Below, piece by piece: positions 25,401 to 37,400 of a stretch of DNA of 64,000 nt. Below the pieces are notes generated by a model. It did not search any database and was not told the DNA's origin. It saw only the letters and a list, made by a program, of their open reading frames with translations. Location: NCBI GenBank assembly GCA_021613535.1, contig CP075496.1, positions 1,054,001-1,118,000 on the forward strand. Reading direction: 5' to 3'. The position numbers and the translations under genes were made by a program. This DNA comes from Adineta vaga. Lineage: Eukaryota > Rotifera. Each line of letters starts with the position of its first letter. Positions within the stretch are counted from its first letter, which is position 1.

Positions 25401-28400
25401 AGCTACTGTAGTTTCACCTGGTGCTAATGTTTGTCCTGGTTGTGTGTTTGACCAGCTACTGTAGTTTGACCTGGTGCTAATGTTTGTCCTGGTTGTTGTT
25501 TGACCAGCTACTGTTGTTTCACCTGGTGCTAATGTTTGTCCTGGTTGTGTGTTTGACCAGCTACTGTTGTTTGACCTGGTGCTAATGTTTGTCCTGGTTG
25601 TGTTGTTTGACCAGCTACTGTAGTTTGTCCTGGTGCTAATGTTTGTCCTGGTTGTGTAGTTTGACCAGCTACTGTTGTTTCACCTGGTGCTAATGTTTGT
25701 CCTGGTTGTGTAGTTTGACCAGCTACTGTAGTTTCACCTGGTGCTAATGTTTGTCCTGGTTGTGTCGTTTGACCAGCTACTGTAGTTTGACCTGGTGCTA
25801 ATGTTTGTCCTGGTTGTGTAGTTTGGCCAGCTACTGTTGTTTCACCTGGTGCTAATGTTTGTCCTGGTTGTGTCGTTTGACCAGCTACTGTAGTTTGACC
25901 TGGTGCTAATGTTTGTCCTGGTTGTGTAGTTTGGCCAGCTACTGTAGTTTCACCTGGTGCTAATGTTTGTCCTGGTTGTGTAGTTTGGCCAGCTACTGTT
26001 GTTTCACCTGGTGCTAATGTTTGTCCTGGTTGTGTAGTTTGACCAGCTACTGTTGTTTCACCTGGTGCTAATGTTTGTCCTGGTTGTGTTGTTTGACCAG
26101 CTACTGTTGTTTCACCTGGTGCTAATGTTTGTCCTGGTTGTGTAGTTTGACCAGCTACTGTAGTTTGACCTGGTGCTAATGTTTGTCCTGGTTGTGTAGT
26201 TTGGCCAGCTACTGTTGTTTCACCTGGTGCTAATGTTTGTCCTGGTTGTGTCGTTTGACCAGCTACTGTAGTTTGACCTGGTGCTAATGTTTGTCCTGGT
26301 TGTGTAGTTTGGCCAGCTACTGTAGTTTCACCTGGTGCTAATGTTTGTCCTGGTTGTGTAGTTTGGCCAGCTACTGTTGTTTCACCTGGTGCTAATGTTT
26401 GTCCTGGTTGTGTAGTTTGACCAGCTACTGTAGTTTGACCTGGTGCTAATGTTTGTCCTGGTTGTGTTGTTTGACCAGCTACTGTTGTTTCACCTGGTGC
26501 TAATGTTTGTCCTGGTTGTGTTGTTTGACCAGCTACTGTTGTTTCACCTGGTGCTAGTGTTTGGCCTGGTTGTGTGGTTTGACCAGCTACTGTTGTTTGA
26601 CCTGGTGCTAATGTTTGTCCTGGTTGTGTTGTTTGACCAGCTACTGTTGTTTCACCTGGTGCTAATGTTTGTCCTGGTTGTGTGGTTTGAGCTACCGTTG
26701 TCTCACCAGAATTGCTATATTGTTGGTTGACCAGTACTGTTGTTGTCCTGGTGCTACAGTTTGGTTGTTGTTGTTTGATAACAGTTTGTAGGTTTGACCT
26801 GGTGTTTGCTGTTGTTTGTTGTGGTTGACCAACTACCGTTGTTTGGTGCTCTTGTTTGTTGTCCTTGTGTGGTTTGACCAGTTACCGTTGTCTCACCGGG
26901 TGCTAATGTTTGTCCACCTGTGTTGTTTGATAGTGGCCAGCTGTTGTTTCACCTGGTGCTAATGTTTGTCCTGGTTGTGTAGTTTGACCAGCTACTGTAG
27001 TTTGACCTGGTGCTAATGTTTGTCCTGGTTGTGTAGTTTGACCAGCTACTGTTGTTTCACCTGGTGCTAATGTTTGTCCTGGTTGTGTAGTTTGACCAGC
27101 TACTGTTGTTTGACCTGGTGCTAATGTTTGTCCTGGTTGTGTAGTTTGGCCTGCTACTGTAGTTTGTCCTGGTGCTAATGTTTGTCCTGGTTGTGTAGTT
27201 TGACCAGCTACTGTTGTTTCACCTGGTGCTAATGTTTGTCCTGGTTGTGTTGTTTGACCAGCTACTGTAGTTTGACCTGGTGCTAATGTTTGTCCTGGTT
27301 GTGTTGTTTGACCAGCTACTGTTGTTTGACCTGGTGCTGTTGTTTGGCCTGGTTGTGTGGTTTGACCTGGTTGTGTTGTTTGACCAGCTACTGTTGTTTC
27401 ACCTGGTGCTAATGTTTGTCCTGGTTGTGTTGTTTGACCAGCTACTGTTGTTTGACCTGGTGCTAATGTTTGTCCTGGTTGTGTTGTTTGACCAGCTACT
27501 GTTGTTTGACCTGGTTGTGTTGTTTGACCAGCTACTGTTGTTTCACCTGGTGCTAATGTTTGACCTGGTTGTGTTGTTTGACCAACTACTGTAGTTTGAC
27601 CTGGTGCTAATGTTTGTCCTGGTTGTGTTGTTTGACCAACTACTGTTGTTTCACCTGGTTGTGTGGTTTGACCAGCTACCGTTGTCTTCTGGTACCTGGT
27701 TGTGTGTGATTTTGACCTGGTGTTGTTTGACCTGGTTGTGTTGTTTGACGTTGTTTCCTGGCTGGTGCTATCATGTTTGACCTGGTTGTGTTTGCAACTG
27801 TTGTTAGTGTTGTGACCTTCACCTGGTGTGGTTAGTGTTTGACTCAACTGACTTGTGTTGTGGTTGACCATCACTGTGACCTGGTTGTAGATGGTTGTGT
27901 CACTGGTGGTGCAATGTTTGTTGTTTCACCTGGTGCTAGTGTTTGTCCTGGTTGTGACCTGATGTTTGTGTCCTGGTGTGTTGTTCCGGTGAAAATTGTT
28001 TGTGGTGGGTGTTGTGTTGTTGACCAGCTACTGTAGTTTGACCTGGTGCTAATGTTTGTCCTGGTTGTGTCGTTTGACCAGCTACTGTTGTTTCACCTGG
28101 TGCTAATGTTTGTCCTGGTTGTGTAGTTTGACCAGCTACTGTAGTTTGACCTGGTGCTAATGTTTGTCCTGGTTGTGTAGTTTGGCCAGCTACTGTAGTT
28201 TCACCTGGTGCTAATGTTTGTCCTGGTTGTGTAGTTTGGCCAGCTACTGTTGTTTCACCTGGTGCTAATGTTTGTCCTGGTTGTGTAGTTTGACCAGCTA
28301 CTGTAGTTTGACCTGGTGCTAATGTTTGTCCTGGTTGTGTAGTTTGACCAGCTACTGTTGTTTCACCTGGTGCTAATGTTTGTCCTGGTTGTGTAGTTTG

Positions 28401-31400
28401 ACCAGCTACTGTAGTTTGACCTGGTGCTAATGTTTGTCCTGGTTGTGTAGTTTGGCCAGCTACTGTTGTTTCACCTGGTGCTAATGTTTGTCCTGGTTGT
28501 GTAGTTTGGCCAGCTACTGTTGTTTCACCTGGTGCTAATGTTTGTCCTGGTTGTGTAGTTTGGCCAGCTACTGTTGTTTCACCTGGTGCTAATGTTTGTC
28601 CTGGTTGTGTAGTTTGACCAGCTACTGTAGTTTGACCTGGTGCTAATGTTTGTTCTGGTTGTGTAGTTTGACCTGCTACTGTAGTTTGTCCTGGTGCTAA
28701 TGTTTGTCCTGGTTGTGTAGTTTGACCAGCTACTGTAGTTTGACCTGGTTGTGTTGTTTGGCCTGCTACTGTAGTTTGACCTGGTTGTGTTGTTTGGCCT
28801 GCTACTGTTGTTTGTCCTGGTGCTAATGTTTGTCCTGGTTGTGTAGTTTGACCAGCTACTGTAGTTTGACCTGGTTGTGTTGTTTGGCCTGCTACTGTAG
28901 TTTGACCTGGTTGTGTTGTTTGGCCTGCTACTGTAGTTTGACCTGGTTGTGTTGTTTGGCCTGCTACTGTTGTTTGACCTGGTGCTAATGTTTGTCCTGG
29001 TTGTGTTGTTTGACCAGCTACTGTAGTTTGACCTGGTTGTGTTGTTTGACCTGCTACTGTTGTTTGTCCTGGTGCTAATGTTTGTCCTGGTTGTGTAGTT
29101 TGACCAGCTACTGTAGTTTGACCTGGTTGTGTTGTTTGGCCTAGTTGTGTAGTTTGACCAGCTACTGTTGTTTCACCTGGTGCTAATGTTTGTCCTGGTT
29201 GTGTAGTTTGACCAGCTACTGTAGTTTCACCTGGTGCTAATGTTTGTCCTGGTTGTGTAGTTTGACCAGCTACTGTAGTTTCACCTGGTGCTAATGTTTG
29301 TCCTGGTTGTGTAGTTTCACCTGGTGCTAATGTTTGTCCTGGTTGTGTCGTTTGATCAGCTACTGTTGTTTGACCTGGTTGTGTTGTTTGACCAGCTACT
29401 GTTGTCGTCTCTGAAAAATATAATCGTCAGAATTGAAAATATTGTTCATGCTGATTTTCGAACTAGTGTACATACCTTTTGTTGATTCAACACAGGCTTT
29501 GATATCTAACACAATGCCTTTTGGTGATATACTATCAGTTGTTTGAAGAACAGTGATTGCAATACGTGCAACTAGTTGATTAGCTGGTGTTTTGCTAGAA
29601 TCAACTGTGGCCGGTTGAGTCTTGTCATTAGTTGGACTCAACGTTGACAGGATTGGTGCATTATTGATCTGGTTGCCATCAGGTCCGTAGAATGTGACAC
29701 TGAATTGTGCAATATTAGCATTGGCAATTGTGTCACGTGGGATGGTGACAGATGTAATCTCGGCTAGTTTCAAAACTGTGACAATGATGTCAGGATTGAG
29801 AAATGGTGCAGGGAAAGAAACACCAATCGTAGACGTTGGTTGAAATTTCAATTTATCAGCTTGTGAGATGACACCTGGATTGGTAACAATGCGTTGACTG
29901 ACAAGTGCATCTACAACTTGCACAACTTCTTCGCATCTTTTGGGTGTTGTTTGACCAGCTACTGTAGTTTGACCTGGTGCTAATGTTTGTCCTGGTTGTG
30001 TCGTTTGACCAGCTACTGTTGTTTCACCTGGTGCTAATGTTTGTCCTGGTTGTGTAGTTTGACCAGCTACTGTAGTTTGACCTGGTGCTAATGTTTGTCC
30101 TGGTTGTGTAGTTTGGCCAGCTACTGTAGTTTGACCTGGTGCTAATGTTTGTCCTGGTTGTGTAGTTTGGCCAGCTACTGTTGTTTCACCTGGTGCTAAT
30201 GTTTGTCCTGGTTGTGTAGTTTGACCAGCTACTGTAGTTTGACCTGGTGCTAATGTTTGTTCTGGTTGTGTAGTTTGACCAGCTACTGTTGTTTCACCTG
30301 GTGCTAATGTTTGTCCTGGTTGTGTAGTTTGGCCTGCTACTGTAGTTTGACCTGGTGCTAATGTTTGTTCTGGTTGTGTAGTTTGACCTGCTACTGTTGT
30401 TTCACCTGGTGCTAATGTTTGTCCTGGTTGTGTAGTTTGACCAGCTACTGTAGTTTGACCTGGTGCTAATGTTTGTCCTGGTTGTGTAGTTTGGCCAGCT
30501 ACTGTTGTTTCACCTGGTGCTAATGTTTGTCCTGGTTGTGTAGTTTGGCCAGCTACTGTTGTTTCACCTGGTGCTAATGTTTGTCCTGGTTGTGTAGTTT
30601 GGCCAGCTACTGTTGTTTCACCTGGTGCTAATGTTTGTCCTGGTTGTGTAGTTTGACCAGCTACTGTAGTTTGACCTGGTGCTAATGTTTGTTCTGGTTG
30701 TGTAGTTTGACCTGCTACTGTAGTTTGTCCTGGTGCTAATGTTTGTCCTGGTTGTGTAGTTTGACCAGCTACTGTAGTTTGACCTGGTTGTGTTGTTTGG
30801 CCTGCTACTGTAGTTTGACCTGGTTGTGTTGTTTGGCCTGCTACTGTTGTTTGTCCTGGTGCTAATGTTTGTCCTGGTTGTGTAGTTTGACCAGCTACTG
30901 TAGTTTGACCTGGTTGTGTTGTTTGGCCTGCTACTGTAGTTTGACCTGGTTGTGTTGTTTGGCCTGCTACTGTAGTTTCTAAAGAAGTTAATGCGCATGT
31001 TTAAGATAAAATGTAAATAGGTTGAATATGTGAGAAGTGGTACATACCGGTGGATTGCTCAACGCAAGCTTTGATATCCAAAACTACACCTTTCGGTGAT
31101 TCACCATCGGTTGTTCGAATAACAGTGATGTTAACTCGCGTAATGTCACTTGTCGATGGTATCTTGCTCGACTCTACTGTTGCTGGTTTGCTCTTGTCGT
31201 CTTTTGGACTAGCAGTGGACTCGATCGGTTTCTCATTGATCTTCTTTCCGTCGGGAGAATAAAATGTCACTTCAAATTGTTCCACATTAGCGTTTGTTGT
31301 TTTGTCGCGTGGAAGAGTGACCGATTGCACATCAGCTGGTTTCTCGAATGTCACAATGATTGTTGGATTCTTTTGAGTTGGAGGGAAAGAGACACCATTT

Positions 31401-34400
31401 GGTGATGTTGGTTGAAAGTCAACATTCGTGCCTTTTGGAAGTTCACCGGATGGGACTGTGATCTTCTTGCTCACTGCTTCATCAACAGCTTGCATTTCTT
31501 GACATTGTTTAGTCGTTGTTCCAGCGTTTGATGTTGTACTTGAACCGAAGAGAGTTGATAACAAGGTGGCCGGCGACGTAGTACCTGCTCCAGCACTTAC
31601 TGTTGATTGAGATCCAGTTGTAGCGGTGCCTTGGACAGCTACTGTAGTTTGACCTGGTTGTGTTGTTTGGCCTGGTTGTGTTGTTTGACCTGGTTGTGTT
31701 GTTTGACCTGGTTGTGTTGTTTGGCCTGCTACTGTAGTTTGACCTGTTTGTGTTGTTTGGCCTGGTTGTGTTGTTTGGCCTGCTACTGTAGTTTGACCTT
31801 GTTGTGTTGTTTGGCCTGCTACTGTAGTTTGACCTGTTTGTGTTGTTTGGCCTGGTTGTGTTGTTTGGCCTGCTACTGTAGTTTGACCTTGTTGTGTTGT
31901 TTGGCCTGCTACTGTAGTTTGACCTGGTTGTGTTGTTTGGCCTGGTTGTGTTGTTTGGCCTGGTTGTGTTGTTTGGCCTGGTTGTGTCGTTTGGCCTGTT
32001 ACTGTAGTTTGACCTGCTACTGTAGTCTGTCCTGGTGCTAATGTTTGACCTGGTTGTGTTGTTTGGCCTGGTTGTGTTGTTTGGCCTGCTACTGTAGTTT
32101 GTCCTGGCGCTAATGTTTGACCTGGTTGTGTTGTTTGGCCTGCTACTGTAGTTTGTCCTGGTGCTAATGTTTGGCCTGGTTGGGTTGTTTGGCCTGGTTG
32201 TGTTGTTTGGCCTGCTACTGTAGTTTGTCCTGGTGCTAATGTTTGACCTGGTTGTGTTGTTTGGCCTGCTACTGTAGTTTGTCCTGGTGCTAATGTTTGA
32301 CCAGGTTGTGTTGTTTGGCCTGCTACTGTAGTTTGTCCTGGTGCTAATGTTTGACCTGGTTGTGTTGTTTGGCCTGGTTGTGTTGTTTGGCCTGGTTGTG
32401 TTGTTTGGCCTGCTACTGTAGTTTGTCCTGGTGCTAATGTTTGACCTGGTTGTGTTGTTTGGCCTGCTACTGTAGTTTGTCCTGGTGCTAATGTTTGACC
32501 TGGTTGTGTTGTTTGGCCTGCTACTGTAGTTTGTCCTGGTGCTAATGTTTGACCTGGTTGTGTTGTTTGGCCTGCTACTGTAGTTTGTCCTGGTGCTAAT
32601 GTTTGACCAGGTTGTGTTGTTTGGCCTGCTACTGTAGTTTGTCCTGGTGCTAATGTTTGGCCTGGTTGGGTTGTTTGGCCTGCTACTGTAGTCTGTCCTG
32701 GTGCTAATGTTTGACCTGGTTGTGTTGTTTGGCCTGGTTGTGTTGTTTGGCCTGCTACTGTAGTTTGTCCTGGCGCTAATGTTTGACCTGGTTGTGTTGT
32801 TTGGCCTGCTACTGTAGTTTGTCCTGGTGCTAATGTTTGACCTGGTTGTGTTGTTTGGCCTGCTACTGTAGTTTGTCCTGGTGCTAATGTTTGACCTGGT
32901 TGTGTTGTTTGGCCTGCTACTGTAGTTTGTCCTGGTGCTAATGTTTGACCTGGTTGTGTTGTTTGGCCTGCTACTGTAGTTTGTCCTGGTGCTAATGTTT
33001 GACCTGGTTGTGTTGTTTGGCCTGCTACTGTAGTTTGTCCTGGTGCTAATGTTTGACCTGGTTGTGTTGTTTGGCCTGCTACTGTAGTTTGTCCTGGTGC
33101 TAATGTCTCGCCTGGTTGGGTTGTTTGGCCTGCTACTGTAGTCTGTCCTGGTGCTAATGTTTGACCTGGTTGTGTTGTTTGGCCTGGTTGTGTTGTTTGG
33201 CCTGCTACTGTAGTTTGTCCTGGCGCTAATGTTTGACCTGGTTGTGTTGTTTGGCCTGCTACTGTAGTTTGTCCTGGTGCTAATGTCTCGCCTGGTTGGG
33301 TTGTTTGGCCTGCTACTGTAGTCTGTCCTGGTGCTAATGTTTGACCTGGTTGTGTTGTTTGGCCTGCTACTGTAGTATGTCCTGGTGCTAATGTCTCGCC
33401 TGGTTGGGTTGTTTGGCCTGCTACTGTAGTCTGTCCTGGTGCTAATGTTTGACCTGGTTGTGTTGTTTGGCCTGCTACTGTAGTTTGTCCTGGTGCTAAT
33501 GTTTCGCCTGGTTGGGTTGTTTGGCCTGCTACTGTAGTCTGTCCTGGTGCTAATGTTTGACCTGGTTGTGTTGTTTGGCCTGCTACTGTAGTTTGACCTG
33601 GTTGTGTTGTTTGGGCTGCTACTGTAGTTTGACCTGGTTGTGTTGTTTGGCCTGCTACTGTAGTTTGTCCTGGTTGTGTTGTTTGGCCTGCTACTGTAGT
33701 TTGTCCTGGTGCTAATGTCTCGCCTGGTTGGGTTGTTTGGCCTGCTACTGTAGTCTGTCCTGGTGCTAATGTTTGACCTGGTTGTGTTGTTTGGCCTGCT
33801 ACTGTAGTTTGTCCTGGTGCTAATGTTTCGCCTGGTTGGGTTGTTTGGCCTGCTACTGTAGTCTGTCCTGGTGCTAATGTTTGACCTGGTTGTGTTGTTT
33901 GGCCTGCTACTGTAGTTTGTCCTGGTTGTGTTGTTTGGCCTGCTACTGTAGTTTGTCCTGGTGCTAATGTTTGACCTGGTTGTGTTGTTTGGCCTGCTAC
34001 TGTAGTTTCTAAAGAAGTTAATGCGCATGTTTAAGATAAAATGTGAATAGGTTAAATATGTGAGAAGTGGTACATACCGGTGGATTGCTCAACGCAAGCT
34101 TTGATATCTAAAACTACACCTTTCGGCGATTCACCATCGGTTGTTCGAATAACAGTGATGTTAACTCGCGTAATGTCACTTGTCGATGGTATCTTGCTCG
34201 ACTCTACTGTTGCTGGTTTGCTCTTGTCGTCTTTTGGACTAGCAGTGGACTCGATCGGTTTCTCATTGATCTTCTTTCCGTCGGGAGAATAAAATGTCAC
34301 TTCAAATTGTTCCACATTAGCGTTTGTTGTTTTGTCGCGTGGAAGAGTGACCGATTGCACATCAGCTGGTTTCTCGAATGTCACAATGATTGTTGGATTC

Positions 34401-37400
34401 TTTTGAGTTGGAGGGAAAGAGACACCATTTGGTGATGTTGGTTGAAAGTCAACATTCGTGCCTTTTGGAAGTTCACCGGATGGGACTGTGATCTTCTTGC
34501 TCACTGCTTCATCAACAGCTTGCATTTCTTGACATTGTTTAGTCGTTGTTCCAGCGTTTGATGTTGTACTTGAACCGAAGATAGTTGATAACAGAATGGT
34601 GGGCGAGGTAGTTCCTGTTCCAGCACTTACTGACGATTGCGATCCAGTTGTAGCGTGCTTTGGCCTACTACTGTAGTTTGTCCTGGTGCTAACGTTTGGC
34701 CTGGTTGTGTAGTTTGGCCTGCTACTGTTGTTTGACCTGGTTGTGTAGTTTGGCCTGCTACTGTAGTTTGACCTGGTTGTGTTGTTTGGCCTGCTACTGT
34801 AGTTTGACCTGGTTGTGTTGTTTGGCTTGCTACTATTGTAGTGCCTGAAAAAATGTAAATATTACAATTGAGTATACTAGAAACGTCACTGCTTCTTTGA
34901 GTCGTGTGCTTACCTCCAATTGCTTCATTACAAGCTTTGATGTCTAACACAATTCCCTTTGGTGGTAGACCATCAGTTGTTCGAAGAATACTGATAGAAA
35001 TCCTTGCTACTTGTTGATTAGCTGGTGTTTTGCTAGAATCAACTGTGGCCGGTTGTGTCTTGTCATTAGCTGGACTCAACGTTGATAGAATTGGTTCATT
35101 GTTGATCTTGTTGGCATCGGCTCCGTAGAATGTAACGCTGAATTGAGCTACATTTGCATTGGTAATTGTGTCACGTGGAATGGTGACTGACTGTATCTCG
35201 GCTAGTTTCAAAACTGTAACACTGATGTCAGGATTGAGAAATGGTGCGGGGAAAGAAACACCAATCGTCGAAGTCGGTTGGAATTTCAGTTTATCATTTT
35301 GACTTATGATACCGGGATTAGTAACAATGCGTTGGCTGACAGGTGCATCCACTACTTGCACAACTTCTTCACATCTTTTGGGTGTTGTTGGGATTATTAC
35401 AGTTGATGATGTCGTTTGACCGGCTACTGTAGTTTGACCTGGTTGTGTTGTTTGGCCTGCTACTGTAGTTTGACCTGGTTGTGTTGTTTGGCCTGCTACT
35501 GTAGTTTGACCTGGTTGTGTTGTTTGGCCTGCTACTGTAGTTTGACCTGGTTGTGTTGTTTGGCCTGCTACTGTAGTTTGACCTGGTTGTGTTGTTTGGC
35601 CTGCTACTGTAGTTTGACCTGGTTGTGTTGTTTGGCCTGCTACTGTAGTTTGACCTGGTTGTGTTGTTTGGCCTGCTACTGTAGTTTGACCTGGTTGTGT
35701 TGTTTGGCCTGCTACTGTAGTTTGACCTGGTTGTGTTGTTTGGCCTGCTACTGTAGTTTGACCTGGTTGTGTTGTTTGGCTTGCTACTATTGTAGTGCCT
35801 GAAAAAATGTAAATATTACAATTGAGTATACTAGAAACGTCACTGCTTCTTTGAGTCGTGTGCTTACCTCCAATTGCTTCATTACAAGCTTTGATGTCTA
35901 ACACAATTCCCTTTGGTGGTAGACCATCAGTTGTTCGAAGAATACTGATAGAAATCCTTGCTACTTGTTGATTAGCTGGTGTTTTGCTAGAATCAACTGT
36001 GGCCGGTTGTGTCTTGTCATTAGCTGGACTCAACGTTGATAGAATTGGTTCATTGTTGATCTTGTTGGCATCGGCTCCGTAGAATGTAACGCTGAATTGA
36101 GCTACATTTGCATTGGTAATTGTGTCACGTGGAATGGTGACTGACTGTATCTCGGCTAGTTTCAAAACTGTAACACTGATGTCAGGATTGAGAAATGGTG
36201 CGGGGAAAGAAACACCAATCGTCGAAGTCGGTTGGAATTTCAGTTTATCATTTTGACTTATGATACCGGGATTAGTAACAATGCGTTGGCTGACAGGTGC
36301 ATCCACTACTTGCACAACTTCTTCACATCTTTTGGGTGTTGTTGGGATTATTACAGTTGATGATGTCGTTTGACCGGCTACTGTAGTTTGACCTGGTTGT
36401 GTTGTTTGGCCTGCTACTGTAGTTTGACCTGGTTGTGTTGTTTGGCCTGCTACTGTAGTTTGACCTGGTTGTGTTGTTTGGCCTGCTACTGTAGTTTGAC
36501 CTGGTTGTGTTGTTTGGATTATTACAGTTGATGATGTCGTTTGACCGGCTACTGTAGTTTGTCCTGGTTGTGTTGTTTGGCCTGCTACTGTAGTTTGACC
36601 TGGTTGTGTTGTTTGGCCTGCTACTGTAGTTTGTCCTGGTGCTATTGTTTGACCTGGTTGTGTTGTTTGGCCTGCTACTGTAGTTTGTCCTGGTTGTGTT
36701 GTTTGGCCTGCTACTGTAGTTTGACCTGGTTGTGTTGTTTGGCCTGCTACTGTAGTTTGTCCTGGTTGTGTTGTTTGGCCTGCTACTGTAGTTTGACCTG
36801 GTTGTGTTGTTTGGCCTGCTACTGTAGTTTGACCTGGTTGTGTTGTTTGGCCTGCTACTGTAGTTTGTCCTGGTTGTGTTGTTTGGCCTGCTACTGTAGT
36901 TTGACCTGGTTGTGTTGTTTGGCCTGCTACTGTAGTTTGTCCTGGTTGTGTTGTTTGGCCTGCTACTGTAGTTTGACCTGGTTGTGTTGTTTGGCCTGCT
37001 ACTGTAGTTTGACCTGGTTGTGTTGTTTGGCCTGCTACTGTAGTTTGTCCTGGTGCTAATGTTTGACCTGGTTGTGTTGTTTGGCCTGCTACTGTAGTTT
37101 GTCCTGGTTGTGTTGTTTGGCCTGCTACTGTAGTTTGACCTGGTTGTGTTGTTTGGCCTGCTACTGTAGTTTGACCTGGTTGTGTTGTTTGGCCTGCTAC
37201 TGTAGTTTGACCTGGTTGTGTTGTTTGGCCTGCTACTGTAGTTTGACCTGGTTGTGTTGTTTGGCCTGCTACTGTAGTTTGTCCTGGTTGTGTTGTTTGG
37301 CCTGCTACTGTAGTTTGACCTGGTTGTGTTGTTTGGCCTGCTACTGTAGTTTGACCTGGTTGTGTTGTTTGGCCTGCTACTGTAGTTTGTCCTGGTTGTG

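Larger units (their letters stand above)
22100..29410 (-). repeat. Thr/Gln/Pro/Gly tandem array 3 (about 7.3 kb)
   Basis: The longest array, mostly 54-bp units for GQTTQPGQTLAPGETTVA. With the A2' module at 21631-22099 it forms one exon of ~7.8 kb. It contains two scrambled stretches (24,880-25,400 and 26,690-28,030) and several frame-changing units near 23,200-23,600. The antisense strand stays open for long stretches, giving hydrophobic leucine-rich shadow ORFs that are not genes. Confidence 0.85.

Noticed and set aside
31509-34028. An 839-codon minus-strand ORF starting MRINFFRN with SSRPNNTTRS repeats
   Set aside because: It is a shifted reading of array 5: its start lies in an intron, and it ends out of frame with the A1 module. 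The GQTTQPG frame joins both splice sites and the modules.
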